Assembly: GCA_035532415.1 (NCBI GenBank)
Contig: DATKRB010000014.1
Location: forward strand, 1 to 34,906
Length of the DNA stretch: 34,906 nucleotides
Reading direction: 5' to 3'
Source: DATKRB01 sp035532415
GTDB taxonomy: Bacteria > Actinomycetota > Acidimicrobiia > Acidimicrobiales > RAAP-2
This document shows positions 1 through 9,240 of this stretch, piece by piece. The notes under the pieces were generated by a model that ran no database searches, was not told the DNA's origin, and was given only the letters and a program-made list of their open reading frames with translations. Position 1 is the first letter of the stretch. Each line of letters begins with the position of its first letter. The position numbers and the translations under genes are program-made.

Positions 1-1
1 G

Positions 2-913
2 GCCCGGGCCCGGGTGCGCCGGGGTCGGGCATTGCGTCACCTCGGGGTCTGCGCCGAGGCCTGGTCCAACGGCGAGCTCACGGCCGCCCACGTCGACGTC
101 ATCGCCGGGCTGCGCTCGGCGGTCACCCAAGAGGCCCTGGCCCGCGACGAGGCGATGCTGGTCGGGCACGCCCGCACCCTGGGTTTCGAGCACTTCACCC
201 GGGCGGCCACCTACTGGGAGCAGCTGGCCGATCCCGACGGTGTCGAGGCCGGCGCCGAGGAGCGCCGGGGTCGTCGCGACGTCTACCTCGCCGCCGGTTT
301 CGACGGCATGTGGCTGGGGCAGATCACCCTCGACCCGATCTCGGGGGCCGTCGTGGCAGGCGAGCTCGATCGGCTCGAGCACGAGGGCTTCGAGGCGGAC
401 TGGGCCGAGGCCCGCACCCGGCTCGGACGCGAGCCCAGCGCCGGCGAGCTGGCCCGCACCCCGCGCCAGCGCCGGGCCGACGCCCTGGTCGAGATGGCCA
501 CGCGCTCGCGCACCGCGCCGGGCGACGGGCGCCGCCCGGCACCCCTCTTCAGCGTGCTCGTCGACTACCCGACCCTGCACGGTCGGCTCTGCGAGCTGGC
601 CCAGGGCACCGTGGTCACCCCGGGCTCGCTCGTGCCCTGGCTGGACCAGGCCTACCTCGAGCGGGCCGTGTTCGCCCCCGGTGCCCGGGTGGAGGTGGGC
701 GCCACCGCCCGATTGTTCGCCGGGGCCACCCGGGCCGTCGAGCTGCGTGACCGGGAGTGCACCCATCCCTACTGCGACCGCCCGGCGCCGGGGTGCGAGG
801 TCGACCACATCGTGCCCTTCGGTGCCGGCGGCCCCACCACCCAGGAGAAAGGCCGGCTGCTCTGCGGGTTCCACAACCGGCTGCGCAACCAGCGGCCGCC
901 GCCCAACGGGTAG
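2..913 (+). CDS. DUF222 / HNH endonuclease domain protein (13E12 repeat family), 5' truncated by window edge
   Basis: The frame is open to the left edge. A GTG exists at 14, but the residues before it already fit the family pattern (a run of the type RxGRALRHL), so the true start probably lies outside the window. An N-terminal DUF222 part is followed by a C-terminal HNH module (about the last 60 residues) with CTHPYC, DHIVPF and the HN pair of CGFHNRLRN, which would bind zinc and metal in a beta-beta-alpha nuclease fold. Members are multicopy in many actinobacteria; their role is unclear, and mobile-element-like nuclease activity is only presumed. The last ~217 bases are nearly identical to the inverted copy at the right edge. 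Confidence in the family is high, in function low. Confidence 0.85.
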   Translation, partial: ARARVRRGRALRHLGVCAEAWSNGELTAAHVDVIAGLRSAVTQEALARDEAMLVGHARTLGFEHFTRAATYWEQLADPDGVEAGAEERRGRRDVYLAAGFDGMWLGQITLDPISGAVVAGELDRLEHEGFEADWAEARTRLGREPSAGELARTPRQRRADALVEMATRSRTAPGDGRRPAPLFSVLVDYPTLHGRLCELAQGTVVTPGSLVPWLDQAYLERAVFAPGARVEVGATARLFAGATRAVELRDRECTHPYCDRPAPGCEVDHIVPFGAGGPTTQEKGRLLCGFHNRLRNQRPPPNG

Positions 914-924
914 GTGCCGGCGCA
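708..924 (+). repeat. Left copy of inverted ~220-bp repeat (DUF222/HNH 3' end)
   Basis: This segment matches the reverse complement of 34687-34906 with about four substitutions and one 3-base indel (an extra Arg codon in the right copy). Identity continues 11 bases beyond the stop codon and ends abruptly at 924. The right copy runs off the window, so the full repeat length is unknown. Confidence 0.9.
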
Positions 925-944
925 TCCGGCGTTATGCTCGGCCG

Positions 945-1385
945 ATGAGCGTCGCGGTCTCGCTCGACCGGTTGCGTGAAGAGGCCACAGGTCGCAGCGC
1001 GGCCTACTTGCTGACGGTGGGCTCCGACGGGAGGCCGCACAGTGTCTCGGTGCTGGTCGGCTGGGATGAGGATGCGTTGGTGATGGCTGCGGGCAACAGA
1101 AGCGTTGCCAACGCCGGGGAGCGTCCCCTGGTCAGCCTCTTGTGGCCCCCGGTCGAGCGTGGTGGGTTCAGCCTGATCGTCGACGCCACGGTGTCGTCGG
1201 TGACGGGCAACGGGGCGGGCGACAACCGGATCGTGGTCACCCCCACCAGGGCGGTCCTGCATCGCCCCGCCGATCCGGGTTCAGCCGGCTCCCCGGGGTC
1301 CGACTGCGCAGCGCGCGGCCGGACGAACCGGGAGCATCCCGATGAACCGGACGGTGCCCGGGTGACCGGACGGCTCAGCCTTTGA
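945..1385 (+). CDS. Pyridoxamine 5'-phosphate oxidase (PPOX)-like split-barrel protein
   Basis: A 146-residue protein with ATG at 945. Residues 1-110 follow the PPOX-fold pattern: an N-terminal helix (LDRLREEATGR), strand AYLLTVGSDGRPHSVSV, a middle strand pair ending in PLVSLLWPP, and IVVTPTRAVLHRPA near the end of the barrel. Such proteins bind FMN or F420; the substrate cannot be told from sequence. The tail after about residue 115 is low in structure and rich in Gly/Ser/Arg, and may be an extension created by loss of an earlier stop. The last 11 bases overlap the convergent gene at 1375. It begins 31 bases after the DUF222 gene, just past the repeat boundary. Confidence 0.7.
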   Translation: MSVAVSLDRLREEATGRSAAYLLTVGSDGRPHSVSVLVGWDEDALVMAAGNRSVANAGERPLVSLLWPPVERGGFSLIVDATVSSVTGNGAGDNRIVVTPTRAVLHRPADPGSAGSPGSDCAARGRTNREHPDEPDGARVTGRLSL

Positions 1386-1926
1386 GCTGTGCGTCCTGTC
1401 TCGATGCCGCGCTCGACAGGACCGCCTGTTGGGGAGCGGTGATCGGGGGGGCCGCGATCGTCGTGCTGGTGGACGAGCTGGTACTGGCCGGCACGTCCGT
1501 CGTGAGGCCAACCAATTCCAAGGTCTTGCCTCGCTGCCAGTAGATCGTGTAGGTCGATCCACCGCTGGTCCGCTCGAACGCCGTCGGACCCAGCCGCTTC
1601 GGGGGGCCGATCGAGGACGCCGACGTCGCGTTCTTCACGCCCGCCAGGAGCACGGCAGCGGCCTTGGCCGTGGTGCACGCGACCACCTCGGAGACCAGGC
1701 CCTTCTGGCCCGCAGCGTCCTCAAACGCCTCTTGAGCGCCGTTGGGGCAGGACTTCTCGCCCGTCTTGGAGGACGTGGTCACCTTCTCCACCACCTTGGT
1801 GAATCCGGCATGCTTCGCGTAGGAGGCCGGCAGGAGGTCTTTTGCCAGCGCCTTTGCCGACGTCGGCGTGCTCGCCCCGGCCGGCGACTCGGCTGCCACG
1901 ATCACCGGCGAGACGATCGCCGGCAA
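1375..1926 (-). CDS. Probable secreted protein, start uncertain
   Basis: The frame is convincing, but the first usable start (TTG, 1926) cuts into a hydrophobic stretch. Read upstream in frame, the codons give NRKSLAALVAAVALPAIV, a textbook signal-peptide n- and h-region, yet no ATG/GTG/TTG is seen there back to about 2056; a CTG at 1986-1984 is the only near candidate. The start is therefore non-standard, or a small frameshift or sequence error hides it. The mature part has two cysteines (about residues 59 and 83) that could form one disulfide, and a Ser/Thr/Pro-rich C-terminal tail (ASTSSSTSTTIAAPP). I recognise no family. It may be a small cell-surface or secreted protein. Confidence 0.6.
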   Translation of the reverse strand: MPAIVSPVIVAAESPAGASTPTSAKALAKDLLPASYAKHAGFTKVVEKVTTSSKTGEKSCPNGAQEAFEDAAGQKGLVSEVVACTTAKAAAVLLAGVKNATSASSIGPPKRLGPTAFERTSGGSTYTIYWQRGKTLELVGLTTDVPASTSSSTSTTIAAPPITAPQQAVLSSAASRQDAQLKG

Positions 1927-2109
1927 CGCGACGGCTGCGACCAGGGCGGCAAGGGACTTTCGGTTGATCGCCAGGGGATGCTCCAGGTTCCGATCGGACT
2001 CTGACTTCGTGCCCGCGAGACTGCCACCGATTGCACGACGGGTGCGGTCGGTACCCTCGCGGAGGCTGGCCGCCGGCCCTCGGGCCCCGACGGCGACCTG
2101 CGGGTCAGT

Positions 2110-2655
2110 TTACCCGGGGACACCGCGGACCGGAGCACGCCCCGCCTGTCGGCGCTCGATCATCCCGCGGACGTACGCGGCCTGCCCCGCGTGCTCGAGT
2201 CCGTCGGCGAGCACGCTGACCAGGCGCACGCCGAGCGAGACCGGCGGGTCCCAGCGCGTGTCCACGATCCGGTCGAGCTCGGGGCCGGTGAGGCGGGTCA
2301 CGTACCGGAGGGTCTCTTCGTGCACGGCGTCGTGGTAGCCGGTCAGCAGGGTCCCGGACTCCACGATCACCGCGGCCACGTCGTCGGGCCCGTGCCCGTA
2401 CCCGGTCTCCTCCTGTCCGAACGGGAGGGCGAACCGCTCCGACCAGCCACCGGACGTCCAGACCTGCTCGGCCTGAGCGACCGCCGCGAGGTGATCGTCC
2501 TCGATCCGGGTCAGGTGCCACACCAGCCAGGCGATCGAATTCGATCCCGCCTCCGGCCGGAGGCCCAGCTGCTCCGGCGTCAGGCCGTCCACCGTGCCGT
2601 GCACTGCCTGCCTGATCCTTCCGAACGAGTCGACGAGGAGGTCGGCGACGTTCAT
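2110..2655 (-). CDS. DinB-like / DUF664 putative metal-dependent protein
   Basis: A 181-residue protein. I chose ATG 2655 because the conserved domain starts at once with MNVADLLVDSFGRI; the longer frame to 2790 adds only a repetitive GWETPGWE stretch. The four-helix DinB/YfiT pattern is present, with the usual three metal ligands H47 (WLVWHLTRIEDDH), H108 or H112 (GYHDAVHE) and H155 (DGLEHAGQAAYVRG). Relatives include mycothiol- and bacillithiol-dependent S-transferases and isomerases; mycothiol as partner is plausible in an actinobacterium but is inference. It is transcribed away from the ABC transporter and shares the repeat-bearing intergenic region 2656-2976 with it. Confidence 0.75.
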   Translation of the reverse strand: MNVADLLVDSFGRIRQAVHGTVDGLTPEQLGLRPEAGSNSIAWLVWHLTRIEDDHLAAVAQAEQVWTSGGWSERFALPFGQEETGYGHGPDDVAAVIVESGTLLTGYHDAVHEETLRYVTRLTGPELDRIVDTRWDPPVSLGVRLVSVLADGLEHAGQAAYVRGMIERRQAGRAPVRGVPG

Positions 2656-2976
2656 CCGGTTCGCCCCGTCATGTCCGGCCCGCGCCGTCGTGGCCCATGC
2701 CGTGAGCGCCTCCCATCCCGGCGTCTCCCATCCCGGCGCCTCCCCTTCATCCCAGGTAGCCACGATGCTAGGTGACGGACCGCAGGACATCGTTCCGGGG
2801 CGAACCGCAGGACATCGTTCCGCTCCCCGGGCTCGGTGCCGGCCCCGCCGAAGCCGTCCCCGTCGACTTTCCGGGGCGGGTGATGGGAGATCCTCCCTAT
2901 GGTGCTACGCCTTGGCCGGGGGGATCAGGGAAGATGGTGCGGCAGAGCCGACCGGGGGCTGCCGGAGGAGGGAACG
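2656..2976. other. Divergent intergenic region with direct repeats
   Basis: No gene is apparent in these 321 bases between the DinB-like gene and the ABC operon. Contents: a 15-bp tandem pair (CTCCCATCCCGGCGT-like, 2710-2739); a 19-bp direct repeat (2779-2797 and 2804-2822); and a small dyad GGGAG-ATC-CTCCC (2885-2897) followed directly by TATGGT (2898-2903), a possible -10 for the ABC operon. A Shine-Dalgarno GGAGGAGGG lies just before the ATG at 2977. Confidence 0.5.
2779..2822. repeat. 19-bp direct repeat, 25-bp period
   Basis: ACCGCAGGACATCGTTCCG occurs exactly at 2779-2797 and 2804-2822. Each copy holds a weak internal dyad (GGA-N6-TCC). It lies about 155-200 bases upstream of the ABC ATPase start. 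It could be a pair of regulator sites or a relic of a mobile element; nothing around it decides. Confidence 0.6.
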
Positions 2977-3891
2977 ATGATCGAGGCGAGCGGCCTCACC
3001 AAACGTTACGGGGGGACCCTTGCCGTCGACGATCTGAGCTTCTCGGTGAAGCCCGGGCTCGTCACCGGGTTCCTGGGTCCGAACGGGGCGGGGAAGACCA
3101 CCACCTTGCGCCTCATCCTGGGCCTCGACGCGCCGTCCGGTGGGACCGTCACCATCGGGAGGCGGAGCTACCGCGACCTTCCCGCTCCGATGCACGAGGT
3201 GGGCGCCCTGCTCGACGCCAAGGCCCTCCACGGCGGCCGCAAGGCCTACAACCACCTGCTGTGCCTGGCCCAGAGCAACGGGATCCCGCGGGCCCGCGTC
3301 GACGAGGTGATCGGCGTGGTCGGGCTCGAGGCCGTGGCTCGTCGGCGGGCCGGCGAGTTCTCCCTGGGCATGGGCCAGCGCCTCGGGATCGCCGCAGCGC
3401 TGCTCGGCGATCCCGGAATCCTGATGTTCGACGAACCGGTCAACGGGCTCGACCCCGAAGGGATCGTCTGGGTCCGAACCCTCATACGCTCCCTGGCCGC
3501 CGAAGGACGCACCGTACTCGTGTCGAGCCACCTCATGAGCGAGATGGCGCTCACCGCCGATCACCTGATCGTGATCGGGAAGGGCAGGATGATCGCGGAC
3601 ACCAGCGTCGACGAATTCGTCCGGTCGAGCTCCCAGCAGTCGGTGCGCGTCCTCAGCCCCCAGGCGCCCCAGCTGCGCGCTCACCTGGGTGCCGCCGGAG
3701 CGGCTGTACGGGTCGAGGACGACGGTGCCCTCAGCGTGACCGGGATGGAGAGCGCCGCCATCGGCCAGCTGGCTGCCGCCAACGGCCTCGTCCTGTACGA
3801 GCTGACGCCGCAGCGGGCGTCGTTGGAGGAGGCGTTCATGGAGCTGACCCGCGACAGTGTCGAATTCCACGCGTCAGGGGCGGTCCGATGA
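2977..3891 (+). CDS. ABC transporter ATP-binding protein
   Basis: A 304-residue ATPase subunit of an ABC-2 type exporter. It has Walker A GPNGAGKT (34-41), signature FSLGMGQR (128-135), Walker B ILMFDEP (148-154) followed by the D-loop NGLDPEG, and the H-loop histidine in SSHLMSE (H185). The signature is SLGMGQR, the form usual in CcmA/BcrA-like exporters of drugs, peptides or unknown substrates. ATG 2977 has a strong Shine-Dalgarno 4-14 bases upstream, preferable to the upstream in-frame start at 2899. Its stop overlaps the permease start as ATGA, so the two are translationally coupled. The substrate is unknown. Confidence 0.92.
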   Translation: MIEASGLTKRYGGTLAVDDLSFSVKPGLVTGFLGPNGAGKTTTLRLILGLDAPSGGTVTIGRRSYRDLPAPMHEVGALLDAKALHGGRKAYNHLLCLAQSNGIPRARVDEVIGVVGLEAVARRRAGEFSLGMGQRLGIAAALLGDPGILMFDEPVNGLDPEGIVWVRTLIRSLAAEGRTVLVSSHLMSEMALTADHLIVIGKGRMIADTSVDEFVRSSSQQSVRVLSPQAPQLRAHLGAAGAAVRVEDDGALSVTGMESAAIGQLAAANGLVLYELTPQRASLEEAFMELTRDSVEFHASGAVR

Positions 3892-4730
3892 GCGCGGCAA
3901 CCGTCGGGGACCTGTCCGTCCCGGGCCGGCCCTCCGCGAGGCACTCGTTCCGGCGGGCCACCTTCGGTGACGTCGTCCGGTCCGAGTGGACCAAGATCTG
4001 GACGGTCCGTTCGACCCCGTTCGCGCTGCTCGTCGCTGCGGTGCTGGGGGTCGGGCTCGGCGCGGCGATCAGCGCGGCCGCTTCCAACCACTACGCAACG
4101 GCCGATCTTGCCGAAAGGATCAGGTGGGACCCCACGGCGATCAGCCTGTCCGGGCTCGCCATCGCCCAGCTGGCCATCGTCATCCTCGGGATCCTGGTCG
4201 TGACCTCCGAGTACTCGACCGGGATGATCCGGACGAGCCTGACCGCGGTCCCCCGACGCGGCCGCCTCCTGATCGCCAAGGCCGGCATCTACACCGCAGT
4301 GGTCCTGGTGGTCGGCGAGGCGCTCGGCTTCGTCTCGTTCCTCGTCGGCCAGGCCATCATCACGGGTCACGCACCGGACGCCACGCTGGGGCAACCCGGT
4401 GTGCTGCGGGCGGTGGTGGGTGCCGGCCTGTACCTGGCCGCCCTGGGCCTGCTGGGCGTGGCCGTCGGGGCCCTGCTCCGTCATTCGGCGGCGGCCATCT
4501 CGACGGTGGTCGCCCTGCTGTTCGTCCTCCCCGGCGTCGCTCAGGCGCTGCCGGACTCGTGGCGCCATCCGGTGGTGGAGTACTGGCCCACCCAGGCCGG
4601 GAGCCAGATCCTTCAGGTCAGTCGCGATGCCTACACGCTGGCGCCGTGGGCGGGGTTCGGGTTGATGTGCCTCTTCGTCGCGATCGTCTTCGCGGTGGCT
4701 TTCGCCCTGCTCCAGCGCAGGGACGCCTGA
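3888..4730 (+). CDS. ABC-2 type transporter permease
   Basis: A 280-residue membrane subunit for the preceding ATPase. About six hydrophobic segments can be seen: near residues 46-64, 96-112, 140-160, 182-202, 206-226 and 252-272. The N-terminus has the FGDVVRSEWTKIWTVRSTP motif common in actinobacterial ABC-2 permeases, in which SEWTKxxxxRST precedes the first membrane helix. YSTGMIRTSLTAVPRR after the second helix is another familiar family motif. The start is fixed by the ATGA overlap. With the ATPase it forms a minimal exporter (2+2). No regulator gene is adjacent. Confidence 0.88.
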   Translation: MSAATVGDLSVPGRPSARHSFRRATFGDVVRSEWTKIWTVRSTPFALLVAAVLGVGLGAAISAAASNHYATADLAERIRWDPTAISLSGLAIAQLAIVILGILVVTSEYSTGMIRTSLTAVPRRGRLLIAKAGIYTAVVLVVGEALGFVSFLVGQAIITGHAPDATLGQPGVLRAVVGAGLYLAALGLLGVAVGALLRHSAAAISTVVALLFVLPGVAQALPDSWRHPVVEYWPTQAGSQILQVSRDAYTLAPWAGFGLMCLFVAIVFAVAFALLQRRDA

Positions 4731-4778
4731 TCCTCCGGGGCCGTCCGCGCTCCCTCCCGACCGACGTGGGAGACTCGT

Positions 4779-4868
4779 CGCACGGGAGCTCGGAAGGACC
4801 GGGCTGAGAGGGTGCCTGATCGGTGCCGACCGTTGAACCTGCTCCGGGTAATGCCGGCGAAGGGAGGA
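4779..4868 (+). promoter_or_regulatory. TPP riboswitch (THI element) upstream of thiC
   Basis: The two hallmark blocks are present: GGGCTGAGAGGGTGCC (CTGAGA at 4804-4809) and, after a variable arm, the 3' block GAACCTG-CTCCGGGTAATGCCGG, ending in GCGAAGGGAG by 4866. The final AGGGAGGAG is also the thiC Shine-Dalgarno, 5 bases before the ATG. Thiamine pyrophosphate binding would therefore be expected to hide the ribosome site. I see no U-tract terminator between riboswitch and gene, which favours translational control. The 5' boundary and the P1 partner are approximate. Confidence 0.93.
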
Positions 4869-4874
4869 GCAACG

Positions 4875-6530
<1,656 letters not shown>

Positions 6531-6558
6531 GGCCCGACGCGGCCGGGGTCATCGCACC

Positions 6559-6597
6559 CACGAGGGCCGAGGCGCGGGGACGCGGCCCGCCCTCGTG
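6559..6597 (+). terminator. Hairpin downstream of thiC, possible terminator
   Basis: CACGAGGGC (6559-6567) pairs perfectly with GCCCTCGTG (6589-6597), with further GC pairing possible inside. A smaller hairpin, CTGGCT/AGCCAG (6598-6620), follows. There is no T-run, so intrinsic termination is uncertain. Confidence 0.4.
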
Positions 6598-6658
6598 CTG
6601 GCTATCCTCGACCCAGCCAGGTGCGGCCGTACGGCGGCGCCGGAAAGGTACTGAGCCA

Positions 6659-7561
6659 ATGCGAATCGGCATCTTCTTCCCCACGGTCGAGCATCGTCCG
6701 ATCGAGGAGATGGTCGAGGCATTCCGCTCCCTCGCGGACGAGGGGTTCGCCTCGGGATGGCTCCCCCAGAGCTCGGGGTACGACGCCCTGACCGTGCTGG
6801 CCGTCGTCGGTTCGCAGGTGCCCTCCATCTCCCTGGGGACATCCGTCGTCCCGACCTACCCGCGCCACCCGATGATGCTCGCGGCACAGGCCCTGACCAC
6901 GAATGCCGCAGCGGGCGGGAGGCTCCGCCTGGGCATCGGGCTCTCGCACCGGATGTCGATCGAGGGCCGCTACGGGCTCTCCTACGACAAACCCGGCCGG
7001 CACATGCGGGAGTACCTCTCCGTGCTCTTGCCGGCGCTGCACGAACGCAAGGTGGAGTTCGACGGCGACACGTTGGCGGGTCGGGGCGAGCTGACCATCC
7101 CCGAGCCCCGATCGTGCCCCGTCCTGCTGGCCGCCCTGCAGCCGATGATGCTGGCGCTCGCCGGGGAGCGGGCCGACGGGACCATCACCTGGTGCACCGG
7201 CCCCGTCACCCTGCAGGAGCAGATCGTCCCGCTCATCACCCAGGCGGCGAGGCGGGCCGGTCGGTCCGCTCCCGAGGTGGTGGTGGCGCTGCCCGTGTGC
7301 GTGACCGACGACGAGAGCGACGGGCGTCGCAAGGCCGACAGGCAGCTCGCCGGCTACGGGCAGATCCCGGTGTACCGGGCGGTGCTCGACCGGGAGGGTG
7401 CCGAGGGGCCCGGTGACGTGTCGATCGTCGGCAACGAGGAGGGGGTGACCGCCCAGCTGCACCGGCTCGAGGACATCGGTGCCACCGAGTTCGTCGGGAT
7501 CCTGTGCGGGACCCACCAGGACCGGGTCCGCACGCGGGAGCTCCTGCGCACCTGGGCCTGA
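6659..7561 (+). CDS. Luciferase-like (LLM) oxidoreductase, probably F420-dependent
   Basis: A 300-residue TIM-barrel protein of the bacterial-luciferase superfamily. It starts MRIGIFFPT, the first barrel strand; the longer frame to 6527 is intergenic. Typical blocks are LGTSVVPTYPRHPMMLAAQALTT, RLRLGIGLSH, the region EGRYGLSYDKPGRHMREYL, and a late GATEFVGILCGTHQD. This pattern resembles the actinobacterial F420-dependent subgroup related to MSMEG_4879, so F420H2 is the likely cofactor; the substrate is unknown. The coding part is followed directly by a fragment of a similar protein (7701-7865), suggesting a former tandem pair. Confidence 0.85.
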   Translation: MRIGIFFPTVEHRPIEEMVEAFRSLADEGFASGWLPQSSGYDALTVLAVVGSQVPSISLGTSVVPTYPRHPMMLAAQALTTNAAAGGRLRLGIGLSHRMSIEGRYGLSYDKPGRHMREYLSVLLPALHERKVEFDGDTLAGRGELTIPEPRSCPVLLAALQPMMLALAGERADGTITWCTGPVTLQEQIVPLITQAARRAGRSAPEVVVALPVCVTDDESDGRRKADRQLAGYGQIPVYRAVLDREGAEGPGDVSIVGNEEGVTAQLHRLEDIGATEFVGILCGTHQDRVRTRELLRTWA

Positions 7562-7700
7562 GCCCTGCCCGCAAGGGCAGGAACCGGGCGCCGGCAAGCG
7601 TGCGGAAGTCCGAGCTCCTGCTCCCGCTGCACGGCGCGATGGAGACGGCGGAGCAGGTGGCGGGCTCGAGGCCGGCGGCCACGATCCGAGCACCGCCCGC

Positions 7701-7865
7701 ATGGCCGGCACCCCCGAAGAGGTCGCCACGGTGATCGCCGAGCGGACGGCGGGGCTGCCGGTGACCGACCTCTACTGCTGGTCCGACTACCCCGGCATGC
7801 CCGATGCCCTGGTCGACCGCCACATCGAGCTGACCTTCACCCGCCTGGCCCCACTGCTGCAGTAG
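7701..7865 (+). pseudogene. C-terminal remnant of a second LLM oxidoreductase
   Basis: From ATG 7701 the frame encodes 54 residues: MAGTPEEVATVIAER, then VTDLYCWSDYPGMPDA and a terminal helix. This is the GTPEEV...PGM block that ends many luciferase-like oxidoreductases. The barrel that should precede it is missing: 7562-7700 gives no recognisable LLM sequence in any frame. I read it as the tail of a deleted paralogue of the gene just upstream. A short independent gene is less likely because the piece contains no complete domain. Confidence 0.6.
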
Positions 7866-7897
7866 GGGAGGATCCGCACTTCGTCATGGTTCCGCAA

Positions 7898-7925
7898 TGA
7901 TATGACGAGAACCGCACTGTATAGT
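7898..7925 (+). promoter_or_regulatory. AT-rich promoter region of the solute-binding protein gene
   Basis: This is one of the few AT-rich patches in the window. TATAGT (7920-7925) is one base from the -10 consensus; a -35 match about 16-17 bases upstream is poor. The flanks CACT...AGTG (7915-7926) form a small dyad over the -10. The gene starts at 7988 after a purine-rich GGGAAAAAAGGGGGG Shine-Dalgarno region. Confidence 0.4.
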
Positions 7926-7987
7926 GTAAGAAATCAAGTCGTCGGCAGCGGTCCCGAGGGCCGTCGCCAGGGAAAAAAGGGGGGGCC

Positions 7988-9181
7988 TTGCGACCTCGTG
8001 GTCATGGACGTCGATTCGGATCGGTCCTTGCAGCGCTCGCTTTGGGCGCCACCTTCGCGGTGACCGCGGTCGGTGGTGCTGCCGCCTCGGCCGCCACTGC
8101 GAAGAAGAGCCCGCTCGTGGTGGGCTCCATCGCCAGTACCCGCGGCCCCTGCCTTCCCCAGCCGTCCAACGACGTGCCCACGGCCACCGCCAACTGGGCC
8201 AAGTACGTGAACCGGCACGGGGGGATCGCCGGGCATCAGGTGAAGCTCATCCAGTACAACGACAATTGCGATACCGGTCAATCGGTGGCCGACGCCCAGA
8301 AGCTGATCGCCGCCCATGCGCTGGCCATCCTCGACAACACCGAGTTCGACAGCAACTGGGACGCTGCCGTGCAGGCTGCCGGCATCCCGGTGATCTGCGG
8401 GATCGAGACGGGCAACAACCCGAACTGCTTCACCAACTCCAATTCGTTCCCCACCGGCGCCACCGTGCTGGCCGGGCTGTACGGGAACGTCCTGGCGGCG
8501 AAGAAGGCGGGGGCGAAGAGCTTCGGGGTGGTCTACTGCGTCGAGGTCGCGGCCTGTGCACAAGCGCTCCCGCTCTTTAAGAACTACTCGTCACAGTTGG
8601 GCCTCACCTACTCCAATCCTCTCGCGGCGAGCGAGACGGCACCCAACTACACCGCTCAGTGCCTGACGTTCCAATCCGAGAAGGCCCAGTCGATCTTCCC
8701 GGCCGGGCCACCGTCGGACAAGTTCGCCACCGACTGCGCCCAGCAGGGCTACAAGCCCATCATCACCCAGTCGGCCGGCACCTGGCTCAACCGCTACACG
8801 AGCGTGCCGGCCCTCAACAACTCGACCGGCACGTTCCCGAACACGCCGTGGTTCTTGAACAACAAGGCGACCGAGGCGTTCCACGCCGCCGAGGGCAAGC
8901 TCGTCAACGCTTCCTACTCGCCCTACAACGTCTCGGGCGCCTACGCAGCGGGCCTGCTGTTCCAGACGGCTGCGGCCCACGTCGGGGCGGCTCCGGCCGC
9001 CAAGGACATTTACGACGGCCTGTACGCCGCCGACGGCACCACGCTCGGTGGCTTCAGCCCCCCGCTCCACTTCACCAAGGGAAAGCCGGCCACGGTGAAC
9101 TGCTTCTTCATCGTGTCCATCAAGAAGGGCAAGTTCGTCGCTCCCCAGGGTGCGACGACGAGCTGCCAACCGACTTCCTGA
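7988..9181 (+). CDS. Exported solute-binding protein, branched-chain amino acid type (Peripla_BP_6-like)
   Basis: A 397-residue protein with TTG start at 7988, supported by the purine-rich site just upstream and by an intact signal peptide (Arg-rich n-region, hydrophobic core about residues 11-30, cleavage near ASA 34). The fold is the type I periplasmic-binding pattern: PLVVGSIAS first strand, NRHGGIAGHQVKLIQYND, and a late region SGAYAAGLL. No lipobox Cys is present, so it should be released or held in some other way. It has ten cysteines (55, 94, 137, 147, 184, 190, 225, 250, 372, 393), unusual for this family; six line up with the paralogue at 22029. No ABC permease or ATPase of this class is nearby. 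The ligand is unknown. Confidence 0.82.
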   Translation: MRPRGHGRRFGSVLAALALGATFAVTAVGGAAASAATAKKSPLVVGSIASTRGPCLPQPSNDVPTATANWAKYVNRHGGIAGHQVKLIQYNDNCDTGQSVADAQKLIAAHALAILDNTEFDSNWDAAVQAAGIPVICGIETGNNPNCFTNSNSFPTGATVLAGLYGNVLAAKKAGAKSFGVVYCVEVAACAQALPLFKNYSSQLGLTYSNPLAASETAPNYTAQCLTFQSEKAQSIFPAGPPSDKFATDCAQQGYKPIITQSAGTWLNRYTSVPALNNSTGTFPNTPWFLNNKATEAFHAAEGKLVNASYSPYNVSGAYAAGLLFQTAAAHVGAAPAAKDIYDGLYAADGTTLGGFSPPLHFTKGKPATVNCFFIVSIKKGKFVAPQGATTSCQPTS

Positions 9182-9240
9182 ACGGGTCCGTCCGGTAGCT
9201 CCGGGCTCCGGCTGGGCCGGCGGGCCGCAGGGATCCCCGG

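Noticed and set aside
2899..2976. Longer N-terminus of the ABC ATPase starting at 2899
   Set aside because: The added residues do not match ABC proteins, and the Shine-Dalgarno at 2963-2973 points to ATG 2977.
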